Shown one piece after another: positions 42,162-50,682 of a stretch of DNA of 64,000 nt. Origin of the DNA: Bacteroidales bacterium (GTDB lineage Bacteria; Bacteroidota; Bacteroidia; Bacteroidales; JAADJA01). The notes below the pieces were generated by a model. The model was not told where the DNA came from. It was given only the letters and a program-made list of their open reading frames with translations, and did no database searches. The translations under genes and the position numbers were made by a program. Positions within the stretch are counted from its first letter, which is position 1; each line of letters begins with the position of its first letter. Location: positions 27,261 to 91,260 of the forward strand of contig JAGVPB010000080.1 of NCBI GenBank assembly GCA_020052415.1, given 5' to 3'.

Positions 42162-44525
42162 TTATTGCTTTATTAATTTCCTTGTTAAAACTACTGAATT
42201 TTCTTGGTTCACAAAGGTGAAAAAATAAATTCCGTTTGAAAGATGAGAGGCAGAACAGGAAAAAATATTCCTGCCTTTCTGTAACAAAAGATCATAAGAA
42301 TAAATCCTTTGTCCCGAAATATTAAAAAGACATATACTGCATTCTGATACTACTCCCGATTCAATATTCACATAAACGATATCATTCACAGGATTAGGAT
42401 AAACAGGGCTTAAGCTGAATACTGAATTCACCGGATTTTCGAATCCGGAAATATCATCTTCATAAAGATCCAGTTCTATATCATTGATCACAGGATTTGA
42501 CAGATCAATACTTACATTTAATGAATTTGTGAACAATCCCGTGGCTTCGGCATAAAGGCTGTAGGTTCCAAGTGCGATGTTATTGAATGAAAAACTGCCG
42601 TCTTCACCTGTAATGCAAATTGTAAGCAGGCTTCCCGATTCATCGAGCAGAAAAACAGGAACGGATGATACAGAAAATGAATCCTTCACCGAATCGGTAT
42701 GAATGACCAAAATTCCTGATATAATTCCTATTCCCTGAGTCGCTCCCGGAATTTCAGTCAAATGAACATCCGCATAATAATAACTGCTGTCAGTTAGGTT
42801 AAGAATATCTGCCTGTTCCCAGTAAAGACTTTCTTCATAATAAGCAGGTGCAAAATCGTTGAAATGTTCCGAATTTGGTGTCAACCCGGCTTTAATGATG
42901 TAATTTCCTTCCCTGACCTGTGAGAACCAGTAATAACCGAATTCGTAAAAATCGTTGGTATCAGCCGGAACAACAGCATTGTCATATTTTCTGTACAGAT
43001 ATGCAACACCAGTATCGCCGGTCGAAAAAGGGTTGTTGATCGGAATATCGCCAATAAAGGCCAGTCCGCCGAGATCATAATAGTAAGGTGTTTGTAAATT
43101 CTTGCAATGCTGGTCGGTGTAAGTACCCATATTCGGGAAAAATCTGGAAACCTCAAGGCAAATTTCAAAAATACCGGAAGTATCGAACTGATGCGTAGGA
43201 TTTTGGTCGGTTGAAAATTGTCCGTCTCCGAAATTCCATAACCAGGTGCCAGGGTCGCCAACGGAATTATCGGTAAAATAAAAGTTATTTGTTAAACCGG
43301 AAATTGTATCGAGAACCATTGCAAAATCGGCAAGAAGCGTGTATTCAATATTCAGTGTTGTACACGACATATCGGTGCAAAACAATCCCAGGCTGTCGCG
43401 GGTTATGGTGAGGCAAACATCAAACAATCCCGGTCCGGGGAAAAGATGAACAGGATTGGTTTCGGTTGAAATGGTTCCATCACCAAAATCCCAGAACCTG
43501 CTTGAAATGTTTTCACCCGAGTTATCATAAAAAAAGTAATTCAATTGATTCTGATCATCGGGAACAAATATAAAATCCGCATCGCAATTCAAAATGCCGC
43601 CTGTTTGTATCCATTGATCGGAATAAGCTACACAGGAATCACCTGATACGGGGTCGGATGAAATTGTCGTCAAAAAAACATGAAACAGATCACTTATGTC
43701 AGGAGGAAAATTGTGGATTATATCCTGTCCGGAACCGGTTTGTCCATCTCCGAAATCCCACAAATAAACCTGGGCGGGCACAGGTGCTGATTCACCATGA
43801 AACTGAAAGGAATTGCTGCTGATTTGTTCAACCAAAAACCAGTTTTCACAATCTGGACCTATTCCACCCACCCAAACATTTTCGCAGGAAAATGCAACGC
43901 AGGTATCAAAAAAATTTCCCGTGGAGTAAGTAGTCAGGCAAACTTCGTAAAAAGCAATTCCTCCCGGCTCATAAGTATGAATTACCTGCTGGCCGATACC
44001 GGTTGATCCATCTCCAAAATCCCACTGCCAGATGGTAGGATACTCCGGAATAACGTTACCTGTAAAACTAAATGTCCATTCATCGTTGGTTGAGTATTCG
44101 AACCAGTTAATGCAATCGCCGGCGTTGCCAACATAAACTTCCTGAAAAGAAGAGGCTGTGCAGGGATCGCCGGTTAAGGAATCAATTACTGTGGTAGTAA
44201 GAGTAACAATATATAAAGTTTGTGCCGGAGGGCTGACATAAGTATGCAAAACAGTTTGGCCGTTTCCGAAAGAGCCATCGCCAAAATCCCAGAAATATTC
44301 ATTAGCAGGGACCGGCCAGGATTCACCCATAAACGTAAAATCGAGGCTATTCCAGGTTTCATAGGTAAATGAGTTCGAACAACTGTCGAAATATGAATAA
44401 TTTCCGGTAGTTAATCCAATTTGATCTCCTGGCCTTTCAGCAACAGCCAGGTTGATGGCTGCCAAATTATTATGGGCGACCACTGCTATTATTATCAATA
44501 CTATTAGTATAAACCTGAATTTCAT
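42162..44525 (-). CDS. PKD-repeat T9SS surface protein, 787 residues
   Basis: Order: a hydrophobic N-terminal signal (FRFILIVLIIIAVVAHNNLA), three PKD repeats of the same C-x-N-x-F type as the 938-residue neighbour, two more divergent PKD domains (SRFWDFGDGTISTETNPVHL, WLWNFGDGQFSTDQNPTHQF), the ~200-residue shared module (EGNYIIKAGLTPNSEHFNDF ... FNNIALGTYSLYAEATG) and a T9SS sorting domain (VYPNPVNDIVYVNIESG ... VVLTRKLIKQ). It begins 5 bases after the membrane/beta-barrel gene of cassette B, so it is co-transcribed and probably a target or client of that regulator. Confidence 0.88.
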   Translation of the reverse strand: MKFRFILIVLIIIAVVAHNNLAAINLAVAERPGDQIGLTTGNYSYFDSCSNSFTYETWNSLDFTFMGESWPVPANEYFWDFGDGSFGNGQTVLHTYVSPPAQTLYIVTLTTTVIDSLTGDPCTASSFQEVYVGNAGDCINWFEYSTNDEWTFSFTGNVIPEYPTIWQWDFGDGSTGIGQQVIHTYEPGGIAFYEVCLTTYSTGNFFDTCVAFSCENVWVGGIGPDCENWFLVEQISSNSFQFHGESAPVPAQVYLWDFGDGQTGSGQDIIHNFPPDISDLFHVFLTTISSDPVSGDSCVAYSDQWIQTGGILNCDADFIFVPDDQNQLNYFFYDNSGENISSRFWDFGDGTISTETNPVHLFPGPGLFDVCLTITRDSLGLFCTDMSCTTLNIEYTLLADFAMVLDTISGLTNNFYFTDNSVGDPGTWLWNFGDGQFSTDQNPTHQFDTSGIFEICLEVSRFFPNMGTYTDQHCKNLQTPYYYDLGGLAFIGDIPINNPFSTGDTGVAYLYRKYDNAVVPADTNDFYEFGYYWFSQVREGNYIIKAGLTPNSEHFNDFAPAYYEESLYWEQADILNLTDSSYYYADVHLTEIPGATQGIGIISGILVIHTDSVKDSFSVSSVPVFLLDESGSLLTICITGEDGSFSFNNIALGTYSLYAEATGLFTNSLNVSIDLSNPVINDIELDLYEDDISGFENPVNSVFSLSPVYPNPVNDIVYVNIESGVVSECSICLFNISGQRIYSYDLLLQKGRNIFSCSASHLSNGIYFFTFVNQENSVVLTRKLIKQ

Positions 44526-44530
44526 TGATT

Positions 44531-45889
44531 CTAAAATTTAAAATACAATCCGGTACGCAATCCAACTGAATAGGTTGTTCCCGGATTATACCTGTTTTCA
44601 TATAAGGGTTTAAAATAATATTTGACAATGGGTTCCAGGTTCAGAAAAGTATTATTGCTGATCTGATAATGAAGCCCAAGCGATCCTGCAAGCAGCATCT
44701 GCGATGTTATTCTTGCCGGTGTATTATTTTCAATAATTATACTTGTTGCCTTATCATTTTGATAAGTTACCGCTGATTCGTTTTTACCTATCATTACTGA
44801 ATAAATGAGGCCGGCATTTACATGAAGTGACAAACGGTTGAACCGGCTGACCTCCAATCCTGCATAAAACGGGAAATATAAATACGTATATGAATTTTTT
44901 GGATTCGAGGAAGTTGTATAACCTACGGTGTCATACACGGTTTCCATGTCCGTATTAAAGGTTGGTTTTCCTGTAGCTTCATCTATCGCAAAGGAAGTGA
45001 CTTTATAATAGTATGCAACGCTGTCGTATTGTTCATAATCAATTTTAAAGCGTCCGTCATCTTCTGAAACATTCAGTCCGAACCCGCCCTCGATCGAAAA
45101 TTCACCAATGGTATGCCTTCCGGTCAATTCAACCGCGATCCCCTTTTGAGACTTTTCAGTTCCGGGAATAATGACTTCAGGAACAACGCTGAATCCATAA
45201 ATCCAGTTTCCTTTTTTACCATAATCATCCTTAGTGTGAATCCGGTTGTCAATGGCCGGCCAACCGTATGTTGCCTGCCGCATCAGAACAGATGAAGGTA
45301 AATCGCTGACAAATACAACAACAGGAGTTTTACCGGTAAAAGTACCCTTCATCAGAAATGGGAAATAACCATTTAACAGATATGTATCACGGTTGTATGC
45401 AACAGGCTTGGGTGATGATGCATCCAAAACGGCATTCTCTCCGGTTATTGCATCAGCTTCCACCTGCTGAAGTTCAGAATAGGCTGAAGTATTGTTACCT
45501 TGAGAAATATTTGAGGCCATTCCGGTCTGGACATCTTTACGATCGGAATTTATTTCTTCCGAATGTTTTTCGGATTTCAGCGTGGAATTATTTACTTTAT
45601 GTTGAGTATTTCCAATTTCAACTGGTGAAGTATTATTTGGAAATTCAATTTTGGTTTTATCAACAGACACAACCTCCGGTTCTTTTGTCCCGAAATAAAT
45701 CCAGGTAACCGGGGCAATAATAATTACAGCCATGACCATCCAAAACAAATTGGTTGTAAGCATCCCTGTTAAACCTGAGCCGGGTAGTCTGTTGGTCAGC
45801 CTCTTCCAAACGGATTCGCCCGGATTTTTTTTATAATCCGAGAGGGTATTGCGAAGAAACTGGTCAATATTTTCGAATTCCCCTTTCAT
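44531..45889 (-). CDS. Predicted trans-envelope sigma-factor partner: cytosolic tail, inner-membrane helix, outer-membrane beta-barrel (cassette B)
   Basis: The protein has 452 residues. Residues 1-40 are charged and helical (ENIDQFLRNTLSDYKKNPGE, SVWKRLTNRL), similar to the sigma-binding ends of anti-sigma factors. One strong membrane helix follows (about 44-67, FWMVMAVIIIAPVTWIYFG), then a polar, low-complexity linker of about 150 residues. The last ~230 residues form predicted beta-strands (WIYGFSVVPEVIIPG, FSIEGGFGLNVS, YTYLYFPFYAGLEVS) and end TGLYFKF with a terminal Phe, as in outer-membrane barrels. Its start overlaps the ECF sigma gene by 4 bases (ATGA). A single chain spanning both membranes that restrains the sigma factor is inference, supported by a paralogue with the same plan in cassette A. 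Confidence 0.75.
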   Translation of the reverse strand: MKGEFENIDQFLRNTLSDYKKNPGESVWKRLTNRLPGSGLTGMLTTNLFWMVMAVIIIAPVTWIYFGTKEPEVVSVDKTKIEFPNNTSPVEIGNTQHKVNNSTLKSEKHSEEINSDRKDVQTGMASNISQGNNTSAYSELQQVEADAITGENAVLDASSPKPVAYNRDTYLLNGYFPFLMKGTFTGKTPVVVFVSDLPSSVLMRQATYGWPAIDNRIHTKDDYGKKGNWIYGFSVVPEVIIPGTEKSQKGIAVELTGRHTIGEFSIEGGFGLNVSEDDGRFKIDYEQYDSVAYYYKVTSFAIDEATGKPTFNTDMETVYDTVGYTTSSNPKNSYTYLYFPFYAGLEVSRFNRLSLHVNAGLIYSVMIGKNESAVTYQNDKATSIIIENNTPARITSQMLLAGSLGLHYQISNNTFLNLEPIVKYYFKPLYENRYNPGTTYSVGLRTGLYFKF

Positions 45890-46449
45890 AAAATAGGTTT
45901 TAAACTTTTTTTACCTGCCGGTTCCAATTTATTACGCAGAAATTTTCGCGCTTTAAACAACTGTGTTTTCGATGTGTTTTCAGATATGTTCAGCAATCCT
46001 GCAATCTCTTTATGACTGTATTCTTCGAACACATAGAGGTTAAGTACCGTTCTGTAACCTGCGGGCATTTCCTGTATAAATTTAATTAATACTTCAGGAC
46101 TTACAGGATGAAATTCAATTTCTTCTTCTGTTTGATCTTGCGGTTCATTTATTTCAGTTAACCCGGCTTTTTCAAATGTGAAATTTAAATTCTTTTTTAC
46201 CTGGGATAATGCAGTATTGATCATTATTCTTTTGATCCAGCTGCCTAAGGTACCTTCTCCCCGGTATGATTTTATAGATTTAAACACCTTAATAAAACCA
46301 TCCTGCAGCACATCCTCTGCGTCTTCAAGTGTTCTGCAATATCTTAGACAAACTCCAAGCATACCCGGTGAATACTTGTTATAAAGCTGGTGCTGGGCAC
46401 TTCTCTTTCCTGCAATACATCCTTCAATGATATTTTTGTCAACAGTCAT
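45886..46449 (-). CDS. ECF-family RNA polymerase sigma factor (cassette B)
   Basis: This protein of about 187 residues has region 2 with YCRTLEDAEDVLQDGFIKVF, region 2.3/2.4 with SYRGEGTLGSWIKRIMINTA, and region 4 with MPAGYRTVLNLYVFEEYSHK and EIAGLLNISENTSKTQLFKA. It directs polymerase to a stress or surface regulon. I chose the ATG at 46449; the TTG one codon before is also in frame. Its stop overlaps the start of the membrane/barrel gene (ATGA), so both are made in fixed ratio, as in sigma/anti-sigma pairs. It is paralogous to the sigma factor of cassette A (49597-50142). Confidence 0.93.
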   Translation of the reverse strand: MTVDKNIIEGCIAGKRSAQHQLYNKYSPGMLGVCLRYCRTLEDAEDVLQDGFIKVFKSIKSYRGEGTLGSWIKRIMINTALSQVKKNLNFTFEKAGLTEINEPQDQTEEEIEFHPVSPEVLIKFIQEMPAGYRTVLNLYVFEEYSHKEIAGLLNISENTSKTQLFKARKFLRNKLEPAGKKSLKPIL

Positions 46450-46529
46450 CAAAAGCCGTTACTGTTTTATGGACTAACCAATACTTGAATAGTTGCCTGT
46501 AGCATATCAATCACCAAAAATTAAAATTC

Positions 46530-46558
46530 AAAAAAAAAGCCCCGTTTGATGGAGCTTT
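46530..46558 (-). terminator. Rho-independent terminator of cassette A
   Basis: On the minus strand an 8-bp stem (arms 46536-46543 and 46551-46558, with one G-T pair) is followed by an uninterrupted T-run. It lies 20 bases after the PKD gene of cassette A and upstream of the cassette B sigma gene, so the two cassettes are separate transcripts at least in part. Confidence 0.75.
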
Positions 46559-46577
46559 ATGGGATCAGCGATCTGTA

Positions 46578-48200
46578 TTATTTTTTAATAAATTTCTTAA
46601 TGATTCCCTCTTTGTGGTAATTAACATTTATATAATAAATACCGGCGGGCAAAGACGATATATCGAAATTAAGATTGTTAACGCCTGAATTTATGATTTG
46701 GTTGCAGACTTTTATTACCTGGCCGTTACTGCCCACCAATATTATTTCTGAAACTCCGGTTTCTGCAAAAGCAACATCGAGGTTGACAAAATCAGAAGCA
46801 GGATTGGGATAAATATTCCCGGCATTATGAATCCATAAATTTTCACCAACACCATTTACATTGATGGTACCACTCACGGAATAATTGCCTATGGTAATTG
46901 TTATTTCGTCAACTTCGGGATTATTGGCTGTGAGGGTCACCTGAACAGGATACGTGTATTTACCAGTAACTTCTGCATGAATTTTAAATGAGCCTAATTC
47001 TAAGTTACTGAAACTGAAAATTCCTTCTTCGGAAGAGTGGCTACAGATTAAAGGTTCGTTGTTATCATTAAACAGGAGAATCTCGACATTGCCTGCCGGA
47101 ACTCCTTTACCGTTGTCGGGATCATAGCCAAAGATAATACTTCCGGCAATTAATCCGGGTCCTTGATTCATGGCTGTAATTGGAATCAATTCGATATCGC
47201 ATTCAAAATTATCGTTGAAAAGAAATATAGTGTCCGCTTCTGTCCAAACCGGTTTATTCGCATAATAGGTATTCATGTACTGGTTAAAAAGTGATGATTC
47301 AGGACCTAAATCAGCTTTTACCAGATACTGTCCTTCGATTACCTGGTAAAAATAGTAATACCCCAGCTCATCATTAAACACTGCAGTGTCAATCATTACA
47401 ATGTCATTATTTTCAATTTTATAAAGATAAGCTTCACCAATGTCAATTGGGAAATATCCTGCCTTAACGTGACCGCCAAGGGTAAAATAACTTTTAATAC
47501 TTACGTTAATTATTTTGACAATTTCACTGAAATATGGAATGCTGTATGGGGTCGGTTGAATACTTACCTTCAGCTTAACCCTGTAAACGCCAGGCTCATT
47601 ATAAATATGAACCGGATTGACCTCATCAGAAAAGCAGCCATCTCCAAAATTCCATTCTCTCCAGGCAATATCCGTTGAATTGGTTATGTCAAAAAATTGG
47701 TATTCGGAGGTATTTAAACCACTGGGATTTTTTAAATAATAAAAATTTGCCTGGTAAATAATTGCAGGGGGTTCAACCGGCAGAACAAAATCAGCAAAAA
47801 GGTAATTTTCCTCACTCCAGTTAAATCTGAAATAAATTGTTGTGTCGTGATATCCTGTTAAATAGTCAATAGTGGATACCGTTAATGCCCCCTTGTTGAA
47901 ATAGGTAGAAATTGTATCATAAAAATATCCTTCCGCATCAGTCATCAATTCTCTGAAGTAATAAAATGCAGGATTATAGCTTGAGTCGGAAGCAACCGAC
48001 AGAGGATGGTACTTAATTGGACCACCGTTCAGGGTATTGGTTATCTGACCATACAAATAAATTGTATTCTTCTTACCGGCTAACTGAGCATTGGAAAATG
48101 AGAAGCAGCACATCAGAAACGCCATAATGATCACTCCATTTTGAAGCTTCATGCTCACGGGAAGAATATTGACATTGTAAAATTTCATAATTTCATTCAT
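46578..48200 (-). CDS. PKD-domain T9SS surface protein, 540 residues (cassette A)
   Basis: The start shares a base with the upstream stop (TAATG), which supports coupling and this start, although it places the signal peptide (IIMAFLMCCFSFSNAQ) after a long N-terminal region; MKLQNG at residue 17 is an alternative. A transthyretin-like beta-sandwich comes first (YLYGQITNTLNGGPIKYHPL), then one PKD domain (REWNFGDGCFSDEVNPVHIY), the ~200-residue module shared with the two cassette B PKD proteins (EGQYLVKADLGPESSLFNQY ... FSNLELGSFKIHAEVTGKY) and a T9SS sorting domain (IYPNPASDFVNLDVAF ... EGIIKKFIKK). It is probably surface-exposed and linked in function with the preceding sigma/barrel pair. 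Confidence 0.87.
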   Translation of the reverse strand: MNEIMKFYNVNILPVSMKLQNGVIIMAFLMCCFSFSNAQLAGKKNTIYLYGQITNTLNGGPIKYHPLSVASDSSYNPAFYYFRELMTDAEGYFYDTISTYFNKGALTVSTIDYLTGYHDTTIYFRFNWSEENYLFADFVLPVEPPAIIYQANFYYLKNPSGLNTSEYQFFDITNSTDIAWREWNFGDGCFSDEVNPVHIYNEPGVYRVKLKVSIQPTPYSIPYFSEIVKIINVSIKSYFTLGGHVKAGYFPIDIGEAYLYKIENNDIVMIDTAVFNDELGYYYFYQVIEGQYLVKADLGPESSLFNQYMNTYYANKPVWTEADTIFLFNDNFECDIELIPITAMNQGPGLIAGSIIFGYDPDNGKGVPAGNVEILLFNDNNEPLICSHSSEEGIFSFSNLELGSFKIHAEVTGKYTYPVQVTLTANNPEVDEITITIGNYSVSGTINVNGVGENLWIHNAGNIYPNPASDFVNLDVAFAETGVSEIILVGSNGQVIKVCNQIINSGVNNLNFDISSLPAGIYYINVNYHKEGIIKKFIKK

Positions 48201-49600
48201 TAAAAATTCACCTGTAATCCAGCTCTTAAACCTACCGAATAGGGATTCTTTGAGTTAATATTGTTTTGTTCGTAATTTGATTTAATATAATACCTGAAAA
48301 TGGGTTCGAGTGAAATGCTAAGCTTTTCACTTAATCCAAGCGAAATCCCGCCTGACATGATCAATTGCCAGTTGGTCTTAATACGGGCAGGAACTTCGTT
48401 TTCAACATTAATAATTTTATTTTGATTCAGCGACTGATTGTAATTTGCGATATTTTGATTTATGAGCAATGATAAAGATGGCCCTGCTTTAATGAACCAG
48501 CCGAAATGCCTGCCTTCATTACTGTATCCGAACAGAACCGGGATGTTCAGATACGTATATTTGTTTTTCGTCGGTGAAACAGCAACATGGTCAAGAGTAT
48601 CATAAACCTGTATCGTTTCGGAATGGTAGGTCGGGATGGCTTCACCTCCGGTGGTATCAAAGGTTATGTTATAAACATCCTCATACGAACCAAGATATTG
48701 GTTATAATCTATTTTATATTTTCCGTTATCCGACGACCACATAGCTCCGATTCCTGTCTGGATTAAATAGCCGGAAAACCTGTAAGCTGTATATAAATCA
48801 AGGGAATAGTTTCTTGTATTTAATCTGTTTTCGGAGGGATAATTGACAAGTTCAGGAGTAAAACTCAATCCCAGCAACCATGAACCTGGTTTGCCATAAT
48901 CGTCGTGAACTCCAGGTAACGCCTCTGGAACCGGCTCTGTCATCAATTCTTCCGGGGTTTGTTTTGCATTGCCTTCAAATTTTTCTAAAACTGATTCTTC
49001 AGAAGTAGACTCGTTAATCTGGCTGGGGCCGACGGAATTTTCAAACCCTGAATTTTCAGTCAATCCAGTATCTCCAATAACAGGCCGGTTACTTACGGGT
49101 ATTACTTCACTCTTTTCATCAAATTCAACATCTGATTTTTCTAAATTTTCCTGCGGGACTACAAGCGAATTTCCCGTTGCAACCTCTTTTTCTGTTGAAA
49201 TGATGAACCGTGATACTTGGTTTTTACTAACTTCCTGCTTTTTAGATTTTCCTTTTGTGTCGGATTGGTCAAGGCTGATCATATTTGATTCGCTTGATTC
49301 CAAGGCAACCAGTTCAGGCGAATTGCTGTTATATGCCATTACCTGCGAATCAGCAAGTCCTTTGGTTTGATAATGATTTGCATCATTGCGAAACTGGTAC
49401 AATGAAAACAGGCCGATCAGAATAATTATGACCGATATACCGGCTATACCACCTTTTGTAAATGGTTTTCCCGGATTATTATTTCCGCCACCGGTAATTT
49501 TTTGCCTAACGTTTTCCCAAATATGATCAGGAGGATTGAATTCAAAGTCTTTGAACTTGTCCCTGAAAAGATCATCAATATTTGAGTATTTCCTGTTCAT
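48200..49600 (-). CDS. Predicted trans-envelope sigma-factor partner (cassette A)
   Basis: This 466-residue protein has the same plan as the one at 44.5-45.9 kb. Residues 1-38 (YSNIDDLFRDKFKDFEFNPP, DHIWENVRQKI) are a charged cytosolic segment. One membrane helix lies at about 49-68 (IAGISVIIILIGLFSLYQF). An acidic, Ser/Glu-rich linker of about 165 residues follows, and then DDYGKPGSWLLGLSFTPELV starts a beta-barrel of about 230 residues ending AGLQVNF. The DDYGK-x-G-x-W-x-x-G-x-S block is identical in position in both paralogues. It overlaps its sigma gene by ATGA and its PKD gene by TAATG. Sigma inhibition and signal transfer from the outer membrane are inferred, not shown. Confidence 0.75.
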   Translation of the reverse strand: MNRKYSNIDDLFRDKFKDFEFNPPDHIWENVRQKITGGGNNNPGKPFTKGGIAGISVIIILIGLFSLYQFRNDANHYQTKGLADSQVMAYNSNSPELVALESSESNMISLDQSDTKGKSKKQEVSKNQVSRFIISTEKEVATGNSLVVPQENLEKSDVEFDEKSEVIPVSNRPVIGDTGLTENSGFENSVGPSQINESTSEESVLEKFEGNAKQTPEELMTEPVPEALPGVHDDYGKPGSWLLGLSFTPELVNYPSENRLNTRNYSLDLYTAYRFSGYLIQTGIGAMWSSDNGKYKIDYNQYLGSYEDVYNITFDTTGGEAIPTYHSETIQVYDTLDHVAVSPTKNKYTYLNIPVLFGYSNEGRHFGWFIKAGPSLSLLINQNIANYNQSLNQNKIINVENEVPARIKTNWQLIMSGGISLGLSEKLSISLEPIFRYYIKSNYEQNNINSKNPYSVGLRAGLQVNF

Positions 49601-50142
49601 TTAGAATAATCGGTATTTAATTCACTTATTTTTCTTTGTAACGCTTGTCGTGCCCTGGATAATTGGGATTTTGAAGTATTTTCTGAAATGGCCAGCAATT
49701 CGCTGATTTCTTTATGTGTATAACCTTCAATAATATTAAGGTTAAAGACCATACGATATCCGGCTGGCAGCTCCCTGATTAGGTTTAATAATTCTTCAAC
49801 AGAAATCCTGTCGAGAGAGCCTTGTTCCATATTCTGGATAATTTCAGCCTGTTCAAGCCCCGTATCTTTTAAATACTTGACATTCTTTTTATAAAGATTA
49901 ATGGCTGTATTTACTACGGTTCGTCTTACCCAGCCTTCAAGTGAGCCTTCATTCCTGAAGGTTTTAAGATTGCTGAAAACTTTGATGAATCCTTCCTGAA
50001 GAATGTCGTCGGCTTCCATTTGATTTTTAGCAAAACGCAGGCAAACACCATACATTTTTGGTGCAAAGCGCTTGTAAAAATCCTCATGTGCTCTTGCTTC
50101 GCTGTTTAAGCAACGCTTAATTAAGTCTTCTTCAGAATACAT
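49597..50142 (-). CDS. ECF-family RNA polymerase sigma factor (cassette A)
   Basis: This 181-residue protein shows region 2 with FAKNQMEADDILQEGFIKVF and FRNEGSLEGWVRRTVVNTAI, and region 4 with LPAGYRMVFNLNIIEGYTHK and EISELLAISENTSKSQLSRA. It is a paralogue of the cassette B factor. It is the first gene of cassette A, and the 540-base gap upstream should hold its promoter. An inverted pair ACCCGTT/AACGGGT (50158-50164 and 50224-50230) frames its leader and may be regulatory. Confidence 0.93.
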   Translation of the reverse strand: MYSEEDLIKRCLNSEARAHEDFYKRFAPKMYGVCLRFAKNQMEADDILQEGFIKVFSNLKTFRNEGSLEGWVRRTVVNTAINLYKKNVKYLKDTGLEQAEIIQNMEQGSLDRISVEELLNLIRELPAGYRMVFNLNIIEGYTHKEISELLAISENTSKSQLSRARQALQRKISELNTDYSK

Positions 50143-50682
50143 TTAATTGCAGAACTGACCCGTTAGATTATATTACAACAAATTACTGCTGTAATAGTTT
50201 ATTTATGAACACATTGCAAACGAACGGGTAAAAGTACAAATTAAATTCAGAACGACCAATTTTATTTACACATGATTTTTTCCCAAATACTCAAAGAACG
50301 CTATATGAATTTGTTACAAATCCAAATAATTGAATCTGCTGCTAAGACAATAAGGTACTTTGAATGGTTGCACTTGAAATAGGTGACAAAATATTTCCTT
50401 GTTCCGCGAAAAATAGTGGCTGTAATAATAATTTCAGGATTTCAAAAGCGGTGTAATTCTGGAGACAAAAAGAGACTGGTTAAATTTTTTTCAATAGTAT
50501 TGTTTTTACCAGAAATGGAAAATTTTGTATTCCAGATACAGAGTTTCGTTTTAATGATTCTGAGCGAAACGTAGTGAAGCGAAGAATCTCAAACATAATT
50601 TTTCATTTTTATATAGTCTCTAAATCCAAATGTTTTTTAAAATATCGTTACTTTCGCCCAATAAAAATTAAACGTTCAGTCA
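50143..50682. other. Divergent intergenic region with a palindromic repeat
   Basis: No supported gene is seen. The left part holds the leader of the cassette A sigma gene with the ACCCGTT/AACGGGT inverted pair. The region 50556-50588 is an imperfect palindrome with ends GATTC/GAATC and internal AGCGAA/TAGTGAAGCGAA motifs, like dispersed intergenic repeats. The right end contains TACTTTCG (50649-50656), the same -7-like box as before the gene at 25.4 kb, 34 bases upstream of the peptidase start. Confidence 0.5.
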
